From NCBI GenBank assembly GCA_015488885.1, contig WFMW01000060.1:1-64000 (forward strand): a DNA stretch of 64,000 nucleotides, in the 5' to 3' direction. The notes below the pieces were generated by a model that was not told where the DNA came from, did not search any database, and saw only the letters and a program-made list of their open reading frames with translations. This document shows, piece after piece, positions 7,913-14,362 of this stretch. The position numbers and the translations under genes were made by a program. Each line of letters opens with the position of its first letter. Position 1 is the stretch's first letter. The DNA comes from Gammaproteobacteria bacterium (GTDB lineage: Bacteria > Pseudomonadota > Gammaproteobacteria > SZUA-229).

Positions 7913-9013
7913 ATGAAAAATAATACAAAACCATTAGAACAGGCTGAAAACGAACTTCGACTGGCGATGGTGGCAAAAAAATGCTGGCGTTGTGGTTGTT
8001 TTCAGACCACGGTTAACACCTTAAAAGACTTTAGTGCGATAACCGAAACGCTTGGCGAGTTATTAAGTGAAGCACAGAACCTGTTTGAGACCAAACGTTA
8101 TGATTGTCTTGGCTGTGATGTGTGCTGGCCTGCAGTGGCGCAGAATATGGCGGCTGAAGTTGATCCGGCTATTGCCGAAGGTGAGCACTGCGCAACACAG
8201 GAGCCGGAAACCCGTGATGGCTGGCCGCCACTACCCGGTGATTATCAGGTGCTGCGTTTTCAGGCACCGGTTGCGGTATGTACATTAAATTCTGATCAGC
8301 TGATCGATGAAATAAAAAACAGCCCGATTGAAGGCCTGTCAATTATTGGTGGCTTGCATACAGAAAATCTCGGCATCGAACATCTCATTCGTAATGTGCT
8401 GGCGAATCCACATATTCGCTATTTAATTATCTGTGGTGAGGATACACGAAAGGCGATTGGGCATTTGCCCGGCCAATCACTGGTCGCGCTTAGTGAGCAT
8501 GGCGTGAATGAAAACATGCGTATCATTGAAGCAAAAGGCAAACGCCCAATGTTGAAAAACATTCCACTGGAATACGTCGAAGCATTTCGTAAACAGGTAC
8601 GGATTATCAATCAAATCGGTGAAGTTGATGTCACATTATTGCAGAGTTTAATTATCCGTACGGCGAGTAATGACCCGGGTACGTTTGCTGGTGCGCTGAA
8701 AGATATTATTTCTGTATCGGTTGAAAAAGCCGATGAACCGGGCAGGCTGAAACTTGATCCGGCTGGTTATTTTGTGGTGATGCCCGATCGCACGCAGCAG
8801 CAACTGGTGGTCGAACACTACAGTAACAGGGGTATACTAAATCGGATTTTTACCGCAGACAACGCTGCTGCCTTATATACGCATATCATAAAACATGAAT
8901 TTATCAGTCGGCTAGATCATGCAGCGTACCTGGGGCGTGAGCTGGCACGTGCCGAGCAGACACTGCTAAGTGGTGAAACTTATAGTCAGGATCGTGCGCC
9001 GGGCGAACTGTAG
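7913..9013 (+). CDS. MtrA-like corrinoid protein with Cys-rich N-terminal region
   Basis: 366 residues, soluble. Residues 20-80 hold two Cys clusters (CWRCGC at 24-29, CLGCDVC at 65-71) suited to a metal or Fe-S site. Residues 103-240 match subunit A of the methanogen methyl-H4MPT:coenzyme M methyltransferase: GWPPLPGDY, PVAVCTL, GGLHTENLGIEHLI, the LIICGED loop and GHLPGQ, whose His184 corresponds to the lower axial cobalamin ligand of archaeal MtrA. Residues 278-350 resemble the DUF4346 tail. The archaeal C-terminal membrane anchor is absent. Start at 7913 has AGGAG upstream; the ATG at 7883 does not. No other mtr subunit is nearby, so it cannot act as the Na+-pumping complex; a corrinoid methyl carrier is a plausible inference. 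Confidence 0.82.
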   Translation: MKNNTKPLEQAENELRLAMVAKKCWRCGCFQTTVNTLKDFSAITETLGELLSEAQNLFETKRYDCLGCDVCWPAVAQNMAAEVDPAIAEGEHCATQEPETRDGWPPLPGDYQVLRFQAPVAVCTLNSDQLIDEIKNSPIEGLSIIGGLHTENLGIEHLIRNVLANPHIRYLIICGEDTRKAIGHLPGQSLVALSEHGVNENMRIIEAKGKRPMLKNIPLEYVEAFRKQVRIINQIGEVDVTLLQSLIIRTASNDPGTFAGALKDIISVSVEKADEPGRLKLDPAGYFVVMPDRTQQQLVVEHYSNRGILNRIFTADNAAALYTHIIKHEFISRLDHAAYLGRELARAEQTLLSGETYSQDRAPGEL

Positions 9014-9090
9014 TTATAATGTTTAAAATAATTTAAACAAGTGAATCTCCTACAGATGACTTTCACCTCATTAGTTCACGCCCATGCTGG

Positions 9091-9156
9091 GCGTACCAAG
9101 TTGTTCGTTCGGAGCTTCTCATAAAACGCGCCGCCCGCACAACTCGAACGTTATGT
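9091..9156 (+). other. attC-like site 1 (left edge, degenerate R'')
   Basis: Arms CAAGTTGTTCGTTCGG (9097-9112) and CCGCCCGCACAACTCG (9130-9145) are imperfectly complementary (12 of 16), followed by the R' core ACGTTATGT with the GTT at 9150-9152. The left core reads GCGTACC instead of the expected xxxTAAC, so the site is probably decayed. Confidence 0.6.
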
Positions 9157-9171
9157 TTTTTAGGAGAGCAG

Positions 9172-9861
9172 ATGGAAAAAAGTGATATCCAAATATCGAA
9201 AGGATTATATGAATATATGCTTTCGGCATCACTACGTGAGCATGATGCATTAATAGAGTTGCGCGAAGAAACAGCTAAAGACCCCAGTGCAATTATGCAA
9301 ATCCCACCAGAGCAAGGTCAGTTTATAGCATTGTTGGTGAAAATTCTTGGTGCAAAGAAAACCCTGGAAATTGGTACATACACAGGATACAGTGCACTAA
9401 GCGTCGCATTGGCCATGCCAGACAACAGCATCATCGTTACGTGTGATATAAATTCAGAGTGGGCAGATATCGGAAGGAAATACTGGGAAAATGCTGGTGT
9501 TAAAAACAAGGTTGATCTGCAAATTGGCCCAGCATTAGATACCCTTGATGAATTAATAAATCAGGGGCAAAAAGATACATTCGATTTTTCTTTCATTGAT
9601 GCTGATAAAATTAACTACGATGGATATTATGAAAAATCACTAAAGTTGTTACGCTCTGGTGGACTAATTGCTATTGATAATGTTTTTCTTTTTGGTTCCG
9701 TTGTTGATCCAGAGTTACTGGATGAAGACTTAAAAACAAGGATATCTGATGCAGATATCTTGGCAATGCGTACTCTAAATGAAAAGATCAAAAATGACGG
9801 AAGGGTAGATTTGAGTATGTTACCTATAGCCGATGGGCTTACATTGGTGCGTAAGAAATAA
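9172..9861 (+). CDS. SAM-dependent O-methyltransferase (cassette gene)
   Basis: 229 residues matching the Methyltransf_3 (caffeoyl-CoA/catechol O-methyltransferase-like) family: PPEQGQFIALLVKILGAKKTLEIGTYTGYSAL (motif I, residues about 44-75), VTCDIN (motif II), FSFIDADKINYDGYYE with metal-binding Asp residues, and GGLIAIDNVFLFG. These enzymes methylate hydroxyl groups of small aromatics and often need Mg2+. AGGAGA lies 4 bp after the attC core and just before the ATG, the usual cassette layout. No own promoter is obvious. Confidence 0.9.
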   Translation: MEKSDIQISKGLYEYMLSASLREHDALIELREETAKDPSAIMQIPPEQGQFIALLVKILGAKKTLEIGTYTGYSALSVALAMPDNSIIVTCDINSEWADIGRKYWENAGVKNKVDLQIGPALDTLDELINQGQKDTFDFSFIDADKINYDGYYEKSLKLLRSGGLIAIDNVFLFGSVVDPELLDEDLKTRISDADILAMRTLNEKIKNDGRVDLSMLPIADGLTLVRKK

Positions 9862-9887
9862 TATATGAGCAGAAATCAAATTAAGAA

Positions 9888-9975
9888 ACATAACAAGGCA
9901 ATTCCACGCGGATGTCAAAAAGCGTCGTTCGTACCTCACTATGCTTTTTGCCTCCGGTGAATTGCGGCGTTAGCT
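9888..9975 (+). other. attC site 2
   Basis: R'' ACATAAC (9888-9894), complementary inner arms GGCAATTCC (9897-9905) and GGTGAATTGC (9956-9965), and R' GTTAGCT (9969-9975). It directly follows the methyltransferase stop. Confidence 0.8.
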
Positions 9976-9997
9976 TGAAGAAGAATATCCTAAATAC

Positions 9998-10026
9998 TTG
10001 ACAAATTGTATTAAATTTTATACATT
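9998..10026 (+). promoter_or_regulatory. promoter of TA cassette 1
   Basis: TTGACA (9998-10003), 17-bp spacer, TACATT (10021-10026). The spacer contains a TGTAT/ATACA dyad that may be the antitoxin operator. The start codon at 10033 is only 7 bp beyond the -10, so the mRNA may be nearly leaderless. Confidence 0.7.
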
Positions 10027-10032
10027 TGTTAT

Positions 10033-10371
10033 ATGGGTGATGAAAAATCAATTTACTGGGTAGGCTCTAGCTATAAAGACTTGCTCTCTTTTCCAGCCGA
10101 AGCCAGGCAAGATGCGGGTTATCAATTGCACCGAGTTCAAAATGGGCTAAATCCAGAAGACTGGAAACCTTTTCAAACAATTGGCTCCGGAGTTAAAGAA
10201 ATCCGCATAAATGATGATGGTAATGCTTTTCGCATCATGTATATTGCACAATTTTCAGAAAAAATTTATGTACTTCATTCATTTCAAAAAAAATCACAAA
10301 AAACACGTTCAAAAGATATTGAAATAGCAAAGGCAAGATTTAACGCCGTACTTAAAGAGGAAAAATCATGA
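10033..10371 (+). CDS. RelE/HigB-like toxin (COG4679 type)
   Basis: 112 residues of the phage-derived Gp49-like/RelE toxin family: WVGSSYKDLLSFPAEARQDAGYQL at the N-terminus, a GSGVKEIRI strand, FRIMYIA and the LHSFQKKSQKT segment with the basic/catalytic cluster. Such toxins cleave mRNA at the ribosome. The gene overlaps its antitoxin by 4 bp (ATGA), toxin first as in higBA. Confidence 0.88.
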   Translation: MGDEKSIYWVGSSYKDLLSFPAEARQDAGYQLHRVQNGLNPEDWKPFQTIGSGVKEIRINDDGNAFRIMYIAQFSEKIYVLHSFQKKSQKTRSKDIEIAKARFNAVLKEEKS

Positions 10372-10667
10372 ATAATATCGACACTACAATCACTCATGTA
10401 ACCTCAGGTGGTAGCAACATCTTTGAAGAGCTAGGCTTTTCAGAGCAAGAAGCAACAAAATTAAAAATCAAAGCTCAGTTGATGTGCACAATAAGCGAGT
10501 GGATTAAAGATAAAGAATTAAAACAAGAAGAAGCATCTCACGTTCTACATGTTACTCGCCCAAGAGTTTCAGATGTTATGCGTGGTAAATCAGCAAAGTT
10601 CACAATTGATGCACTGATTGATATGATTGAAAGAACGGGTAAACATGTGACTTTCCAGGTTAATTAA
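10368..10667 (+). CDS. XRE-family antitoxin of TA cassette 1
   Basis: 99 residues. An N-terminal acidic/helical part is followed by an HTH domain (about 38-95): ISEWIKDKELKQEEASHVLHVTRPRVSDVMRGKSAKFTIDALIDMIE. This is the HTH_37/COG5606 antitoxin type that pairs with COG4679 toxins. It should neutralise the toxin and repress the promoter at 9998. Confidence 0.88.
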   Translation: MNNIDTTITHVTSGGSNIFEELGFSEQEATKLKIKAQLMCTISEWIKDKELKQEEASHVLHVTRPRVSDVMRGKSAKFTIDALIDMIERTGKHVTFQVN

Positions 10668-10677
10668 AAGTCAAAAG

Positions 10678-10768
10678 AGCTAACAATTAGCCCAACATTG
10701 ACCATTTTATACAGTGCGCCACTTCGTTTTGCACTGTATAAAATGGCAAGTTAGCATGGGCGTTAGAG
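10678..10768 (+). other. attC site 3 (long, perfect 16-bp inner stem)
   Basis: R'' AGCTAAC (10678-10684) and R' GTTAGAG (10762-10768). The inner arms CCATTTTATACAGTGC (10702-10717) and GCACTGTATAAAATGG (10731-10746) are perfectly complementary, with a 13-nt loop. Long palindromic attC sites of this kind are known from chromosomal integrons. Confidence 0.85.
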
Positions 10769-10890
10769 CGTCAAGTTTAATCTTGATGCATCTTGCAGGG
10801 TGAAAGGCCCTGTCGGGAAAGGGCTAACCACCCACCCGTATCGAGAGTTGCGCCCACGGCGGAACCGAGGTTTTAAAAACCTCCAAAGGT
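10769..10890 (+). ncRNA. structured leader RNA in a cassette
   Basis: About 120 nt between the attC core and the first ORF show consecutive stems: GCGTCAAG/CTTGATGC (8 bp, one G-U), CAGGG/CCCTG, CGCC/GGCG and GAGGTT/AACCTC, with a GGGAAAGGGCTAACC/ACCCACCC section between. The region is GC-richer than the ORFs around it and does not look coding. It may be a cis-acting leader or an independent RNA; the sRNA-Xcc1 family, known from integron cassettes, is one candidate that I could not test. A group II intron fragment is a second possibility. Confidence 0.5.
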
Positions 10891-10897
10891 GAACAAA

Positions 10898-11128
10898 GTG
10901 GATTTTGAAATAATCGGTACAATTCAAGAGGCTGAAACATTTGCTCAAGGCTCAGGAATCCGAGAAATAGCCCGCCTCAGAAAGCTGTATGGTCAGGGTC
11001 GGTGGCGGAAAAGAAAAGGTACGGCAACCGTGAAGCTTGCTGACGGCGCGGTTGTGGATGTTGAGCTTCATTGGTATGAAGCAAATGGAATCGGGAAACG
11101 TGAATATAAGATAAAGCGCTATCTTTAG
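10898..11128 (+). CDS. small conserved cassette protein, unknown function
   Basis: 76 residues, basic, with RKLYGQGRWRKRKGTATVKL and ELHWYEANGIGKREYKIKR. I recall similar small proteins in cassette arrays and elsewhere, but no function. I prefer the GTG at 10898, which has AAGGTG seven bases upstream; a GTG at 10889 overlaps that site. Lies 7 nt after the structured leader and 21 bp before the next ORF, so the two form a unit. Confidence 0.65.
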   Translation: MDFEIIGTIQEAETFAQGSGIREIARLRKLYGQGRWRKRKGTATVKLADGAVVDVELHWYEANGIGKREYKIKRYL

Positions 11129-11149
11129 CAACAGTGAGGTATCAAAATT

Positions 11150-11365
11150 ATGCATAAATTCGTAATTTGTATAGAAAACAACGGGTATGAGGTTTCGTTA
11201 GAACAACGGAAGTTATATGAAGTCTTGCCAGATGAAAAAGCATCAGAACATGGCCAATTACGGGTCGTTGATGAATCAGGAGAAGATTATTTATTTCCCA
11301 AAAGCATGTTTATGAATGTGGCTCTTACAGATGAAATTGCAGATAGGGTGGCGAAAATCGCATAA
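11150..11365 (+). CDS. small conserved cassette protein, unknown function
   Basis: 71 residues, acidic: FVICIENNGYEVSLE, then KLYEVLPDEKASEHGQLRVVDESGEDYLFPKSMF. The VxDESGEDYLxPKSxF pattern resembles a widespread family of short hypothetical proteins; I do not know its role. The stop codon is part of the R'' box of the next attC, which places it as the last gene of the cassette. Confidence 0.7.
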   Translation: MHKFVICIENNGYEVSLEQRKLYEVLPDEKASEHGQLRVVDESGEDYLFPKSMFMNVALTDEIADRVAKIA

Positions 11366-11416
11366 CAAGGCAATAAATCGGACGCAAAAAACGCGCCGAT
11401 TATCGCAACGTGAAAA
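11360..11416 (+). other. attC site 4 (degenerate R')
   Basis: R'' GCATAAC (11360-11366), arms AAATCGG...CGCGCCGATTAT, and a right core reading CGTGAAA rather than CGTTATG. About 47 bp are the same as in attC site 5 except for one base before the core. Confidence 0.75.
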
Positions 11417-11429
11417 GAGATAAAAATTA

Positions 11430-11458
11430 TTGACACCCGATACGTTACGGGTTACACT
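11430..11458 (+). promoter_or_regulatory. promoter and operator of the higBA cassette
   Basis: TTGACA (11430-11435), 17-bp spacer, TACACT (11453-11458), with the inverted repeat ACCCG/CGGGT inside the spacer as a likely HigA operator. The start codon follows the -10 by 6 bp. Confidence 0.75.
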
Positions 11459-11464
11459 CTGTAA

Positions 11465-11743
11465 ATGATACAGAGCTTTAAGCATAAAGGGCTAGAATTA
11501 TTCTTTGAAACTGGTCGTAAATCTGGCATACAGGCCAAACATGCAAAACGACTTCAATTAATTCTTGGTCGTCTTAATGCTGCCACATCACCTGATGATA
11601 TGAATTTACCAGGTTTATTCCTGCACCAACTCACAGGTAATAGAGCTAAAAGCTGGTCTGTACGTGTTAGCGGTAATTGGCGTGTAACTTTCAGTTTTAA
11701 TGGTGTACATGCCGAGTCCGTAGATTATGAAGATTATCACTGA
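11465..11743 (+). CDS. higB: HigB toxin
   Basis: 92 residues, full-length HigB/RelE-type mRNA interferase: LELFFETGRKSGI, a long helix LQLILGRLNAATSPDDM, GNRAKSWSVRVSGNWRVTFSF and a closing DYEDYH with the conserved Tyr/His end. It cleaves mRNA in the ribosome when not bound by HigA. HigA follows after 9 bp. Confidence 0.93.
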   Translation: MIQSFKHKGLELFFETGRKSGIQAKHAKRLQLILGRLNAATSPDDMNLPGLFLHQLTGNRAKSWSVRVSGNWRVTFSFNGVHAESVDYEDYH

Positions 11744-11752
11744 GACTATAGT

Positions 11753-12040
11753 ATGTTAATGCACAATCCCCCACATCCAGGCGAAGTACTAAAAGAACTT
11801 TGCATTGAGCCTTTAGGTTTAACCGTTACTGATGCTGCAAAAGGGCTTGGTGTCAGTCGTAAAACATTGTCAGCTATTCTTAATGGTAAATCTGGCATAA
11901 GCCCGGAAATGGCTGTTCGTTTATCTATCGCATTTAATACATCATCTGAGAGTTGGTTAAATCAACAATCACAGTATGATCTTTGGCAGGCTGAGCGGCA
12001 TCGCAAAGAGTTACATGTTACTCAATTGTCTGCGGCATAA
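11753..12040 (+). CDS. higA: HigA antitoxin
   Basis: 95 residues with the family signature [19 protein letters not shown] and an XRE helix-turn-helix ([33 protein letters not shown]). It binds HigB and the operator at 11430. A second ATG at 11759 is a possible start. Its stop lies 2 bp before attC site 5. Confidence 0.93.
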   Translation: MLMHNPPHPGEVLKELCIEPLGLTVTDAAKGLGVSRKTLSAILNGKSGISPEMAVRLSIAFNTSSESWLNQQSQYDLWQAERHRKELHVTQLSAA

Positions 12041-12042
12041 GC

Positions 12043-12099
12043 ACATAACAAGGCAATAAATCGGACGCAAAAACCGCGCCGATTATCGCAACGTTATGC
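12043..12099 (+). other. attC site 5
   Basis: R'' ACATAAC (12043-12049), arms ATAAATCGG/CCGATTAT, R' GTTATGC (12093-12099). Near-copy of attC site 4, so the higBA cassette is bracketed by two almost identical sites. Confidence 0.85.
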
Positions 12100-12108
12100 T
12101 ATAAAAAC

Positions 12109-12136
12109 TTGACATACCATATATGATATATATACT
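12109..12136 (+). promoter_or_regulatory. promoter of TA cassette 3
   Basis: TTGACA (12109-12114), 16-bp spacer with an AT-rich ATATATGATATATAT dyad, TATACT (12131-12136), 9 bp before the toxin start. Confidence 0.7.
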
Positions 12137-12145
12137 GTATTTAGT

Positions 12146-12427
12146 ATGTGGAAAATATATGAGCACAAGGGTGCATTAAAAGGCTTGAAGGCGCTACCCA
12201 TCGACATTCTTAAAAGGTATGAAAAATGGAAAGATATAGTAGCAATATCAGGGCCATCGGGTTTAAAGAAAATAAAAGGTTTCAATGATGAGGCTTTACG
12301 CGGAGAGTGGAGAGGCTATCGCTCATCTCGTTTAAACCTACAGTACCGCATCATATATAAAATAGAAAATGAACAGCTATTTGTGAAAGTAATCAAAGTA
12401 ACACCGCATGATTACCGGAGAAAATAA
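12146..12427 (+). CDS. RelE-superfamily toxin
   Basis: 93 residues: WKIYEHKGALKGLKALPIDILKRYEKW, then GEWRGYRSSRLNLQYRIIYKI and VKVIKVTPHDYRR. This is the RelE/StbE-type fold with a C-terminal HDYRR resembling the catalytic end of YoeB/YafQ-like interferases. It precedes and overlaps the antitoxin region without its start; the antitoxin ATG begins 1 bp after the stop. Confidence 0.87.
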   Translation: MWKIYEHKGALKGLKALPIDILKRYEKWKDIVAISGPSGLKKIKGFNDEALRGEWRGYRSSRLNLQYRIIYKIENEQLFVKVIKVTPHDYRRK

Positions 12428-12428
12428 T

Positions 12429-12689
12429 ATGAAAGATTTTAAAGAAGCAAAAAAAAGAGTCGATGTTTCTATTGGCGAATCTGTAAAAATAATTCGTGAA
12501 TTACAAGAATTAAGTCAAAATGAATTATCTTCAATAACAGGTATTCCTCAATCTACGCTTTCAGCTATTGAGCATGACAAAATTAATTTGGGTGTAGAAA
12601 GAGCCAAAGTATTAGCTAGGGCACTCAAGTGTCACCCAGCAGTTTTAGTGTTTCCTGGTTGGGACGTTAATCAAGAAATAGCAGCATAA
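12429..12689 (+). CDS. XRE-family antitoxin of TA cassette 3
   Basis: 86 residues with a central HTH: VKIIRELQELSQNELSSITGIPQSTLSAIEHDKINLGVERAKVLARAL. The start at 12429 has GGAG upstream; an in-frame ATG at 12408 lies inside the toxin gene. The stop overlaps the R'' box of the truncated attC. Confidence 0.87.
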   Translation: MKDFKEAKKRVDVSIGESVKIIRELQELSQNELSSITGIPQSTLSAIEHDKINLGVERAKVLARALKCHPAVLVFPGWDVNQEIAA

Positions 12690-12730
12690 CGAATAAGGAT
12701 AGATCGTGAGAGCGAAGCAAGCCACGATCT
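12684..12730 (+). other. truncated attC at the right edge of the array
   Basis: GCATAAC (12684-12690) is a good R'' box, and AGATCGTG (12701-12708)/CACGATCT (12723-12730) form a perfect 8-bp stem, but no GTTRRRY-type right core follows. The site seems to have lost its 3' end, which marks the array boundary. Confidence 0.55.
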
Positions 12731-12783
12731 TGTCCAGAATATTTAGGACTCCCATAATAATAATATTTAGGACATCCATAAAT

Positions 12784-12981
12784 TTGACTCCAGTTTTAAA
12801 TTCACGTTTTCCTGAAGACGTAAAAAAGGTGATTGTCAGGACTTTGGGAAAAGAGCGTATCTTAACGCCGGTAGACAGTACATGGGGTAGTTTTTTTCTT
12901 GCTAAAGAAGGTGTTAGCGATGACTTTATGACAGCAAGAGCGAGTCAGGAACAGGCAGAAAGAGAAACGTTTGATGATTAA
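12784..12981 (+). pseudogene. vapB: VapB-type antitoxin, N-terminally shortened
   Basis: The frame encodes RFPEDVKKVIVRTLGKERILTP followed by STWGSFFLAKEGVSDDFM, which matches the middle and C-terminus of VapB (AbrB-like) antitoxins. The usual first ~20 residues (xxAKLFxNGRSQAVRLP) are missing. In-frame starts are a TTG at 12784 (65 aa) or a GTG at 12706 that adds a sequence unlike VapB. The DNA-binding half-barrel may thus be incomplete, although the toxin-binding tail is intact. Overlaps vapC by 8 bp. Confidence 0.6.
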
Positions 12982-13375
12982 ATACATGCTGGATACCAAT
13001 ATTGTTATCTACATCATTAAACGTCGTCCAATAGAAATACTACAAATATTTAACCAGCACACAGGACAGTTATGTATTAGCAGTATCACCCTGGCAGAAT
13101 TAATGCATGGCGTAGAAAAGAGCAGGCACGTGGATAAAAACCTGAGAAATGTTGAAGATTTTGTATCACGACTGGACGTATTGGATTATGGCCGGAAAGC
13201 AGCAGCACATTATGGTGAGATAAGAGCAGATCTGGAACGTAAAGGGAAAACAATCGGGGTAAATGATTTATATATAGCAGGCCGTGCCCGTAGTGAAGGA
13301 TTAATATTAGTGTCAAATAATTTAAAAGAATTTGAAAGGGTTGTTGGTTTAAGGACTGAAAACTGGATTAACTGA
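12974..13375 (+). CDS. vapC: VapC PIN-domain ribonuclease toxin
   Basis: 133 residues, complete PIN domain: MLDTNI (first Asp), TLAELMHGVEKS (Glu), the IGVNDLYIAGRA segment (Asp) and VSNNLKEFERVVGLRTENW at the C-terminus. VapC proteins cut tRNA or rRNA; here the target is unknown. I use ATG 12974. It pairs with the shortened vapB and lies just outside the cassette array. Confidence 0.92.
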   Translation: MIKYMLDTNIVIYIIKRRPIEILQIFNQHTGQLCISSITLAELMHGVEKSRHVDKNLRNVEDFVSRLDVLDYGRKAAAHYGEIRADLERKGKTIGVNDLYIAGRARSEGLILVSNNLKEFERVVGLRTENWIN

Positions 13376-13505
13376 AGGGGGAAAGAGATATCGAACGCTC
13401 TTTCTTTACATGCCAGCTGTCATAAAATGGTACGAAAAGAACTCTTCTGTATTTACCGAAGATATCCCGGTAATTGCTTTTAATTTAGTATAAAATTTTT
13501 ACTAC

Positions 13506-13523
13506 AGCCTGATTTATCAGGCT
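13506..13523 (-). terminator. hairpin between vapC and the following convergent gene
   Basis: AGCCTGAT/ATCAGGCT with a 2-nt centre, touching the stop codon of the minus-strand gene; on the minus strand it is followed by an A/T-rich tract with TTTT. It may serve both directions. Confidence 0.6.
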
Positions 13524-14095
13524 TACTGTTTTAACTTTGTGCTCATCAGTTTCTCATGTAGCGGCAGGGCATTTGCCGATAACTGCTTATAGGCAAAACG
13601 GCTGCCGGTATCGCTCCACAGAGCCATTGCTTCCAGTGGTTGCAGAACCGGGCTGTTGTACTGGCGTATAGTCTGTAGCAGATCCATAAGCAGGGTGAAG
13701 GTGTCTTCAAGCTGGTGATAAAGTTCAGCCATACCCTGTTGGGTGCAGGTGCCAAGATGATGGTAGGCGCTGCGGCCAAGGTTGACATAATAGCTAACTC
13801 GAACCAGTTTTTTTGCAGCACGTTTCGGGTATAGCCCGGAGACCAGCAAACACTGATCGCCGATATCACGTAGCTGCTCATGTTGCATTTTAGCTGGCAG
13901 GCTATGTGTACGCAGGTAGTCCAGTGCCAGTGCGCCAGCATTTAAATCCTGTTTTTTCATAAAACGCATCAGAGTGAAAACCAGATAACTCTGCATAGAT
14001 TCATCCAGCTGACAGCCATAATCAACTTCTGCTTCATGTACAAGTTTGTGCCATTGCTCCAGTTCGGTTTCGGCAAGAATCAATTTTGAGCTCAT
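13523..14095 (-). CDS. conserved hypothetical protein next to glyQ
   Basis: 190 residues, mostly helical, no signal peptide or membrane segment. Features seen: LEQWHKLVHEAEVDYGCQLDESMQSYLVFTLMRF near the start, and RAAKKLVRVSYYVNLGRSAYHHL in the middle. I do not recognise a domain. It is divergent from glyQ with about 270 bp between the two starts. Confidence 0.75.
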   Translation of the reverse strand: MSSKLILAETELEQWHKLVHEAEVDYGCQLDESMQSYLVFTLMRFMKKQDLNAGALALDYLRTHSLPAKMQHEQLRDIGDQCLLVSGLYPKRAAKKLVRVSYYVNLGRSAYHHLGTCTQQGMAELYHQLEDTFTLLMDLLQTIRQYNSPVLQPLEAMALWSDTGSRFAYKQLSANALPLHEKLMSTKLKQ

Positions 14096-14267
14096 CGTTA
14101 TTACCTTTTTCAGTTTGAAACCCGGTATTTATTTTTTGAGCATTTAACTTATATAATAGTTTCAATCAGGCTGTTTTGTGAATTACAGGTCGGAATTAGA
14201 CAGGTGTTTCCTATGTGTTTCTCAGGATATTCCACTAAAAACAGGGGGTTGGAGGAATGTTTTTAAT

Positions 14268-14296
14268 CCGACAAAAGCCTGGCTTTAGGGTATACT
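14268..14296 (+). promoter_or_regulatory. putative glyQ promoter
   Basis: TATACT (14291-14296) preceded by CCGACA (14268-14273) at a 17-bp spacing; about 66 bp upstream of the glyQ start. The -35 is weak. Confidence 0.5.
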
Positions 14297-14340
14297 TCAC
14301 GCTTTGTGTTTTATAATAATGTCAACAGACTGAGACTAAA

Positions 14341-14362
14341 GAAGAGATATAGAAGAGATATA
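14341..14362 (+). repeat. 11-bp perfect tandem duplication abutting the glyQ start
   Basis: GAAGAGATATA occurs twice head to tail and ends at the base before the ATG. Each unit carries a purine-rich GAAGAG that can act as ribosome-binding site, so the duplication doubles this site. Confidence 0.9.

Larger units (their letters stand above)
9091..12690 (+). mobile_element. integron cassette array without adjacent integrase (CALIN)
   Basis: Five attC-like sites (9091, 9888, 10678, 11360, 12043) plus a broken one (12684) separate short single-function units all read left to right: a methyltransferase, three toxin-antitoxin pairs, and one cassette with a leader RNA and two small ORFs. Base use is clearly AT-richer than the flanking genes. 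Each TA cassette carries its own promoter, as is usual for cassette-borne TA systems. No integrase gene lies next to it; the only integrase in the window is about 50 kb away. Confidence 0.82.

Noticed and set aside
7913-9861. MtrA-like gene and the following O-methyltransferase as one methyl-transfer operon
   Set aside because: An attC-like site separates them and the methyltransferase is a mobile cassette, so adjacency is probably incidental.
10769-10890. A full group II intron
   Set aside because: No reverse transcriptase and no domain V-like hairpin with conserved ends is visible; only a loose resemblance of one segment.
9091-12690. CRISPR array
   Set aside because: The repeats are few, long, palindromic and separated by whole genes; they fit attC sites, and no cas gene is present.
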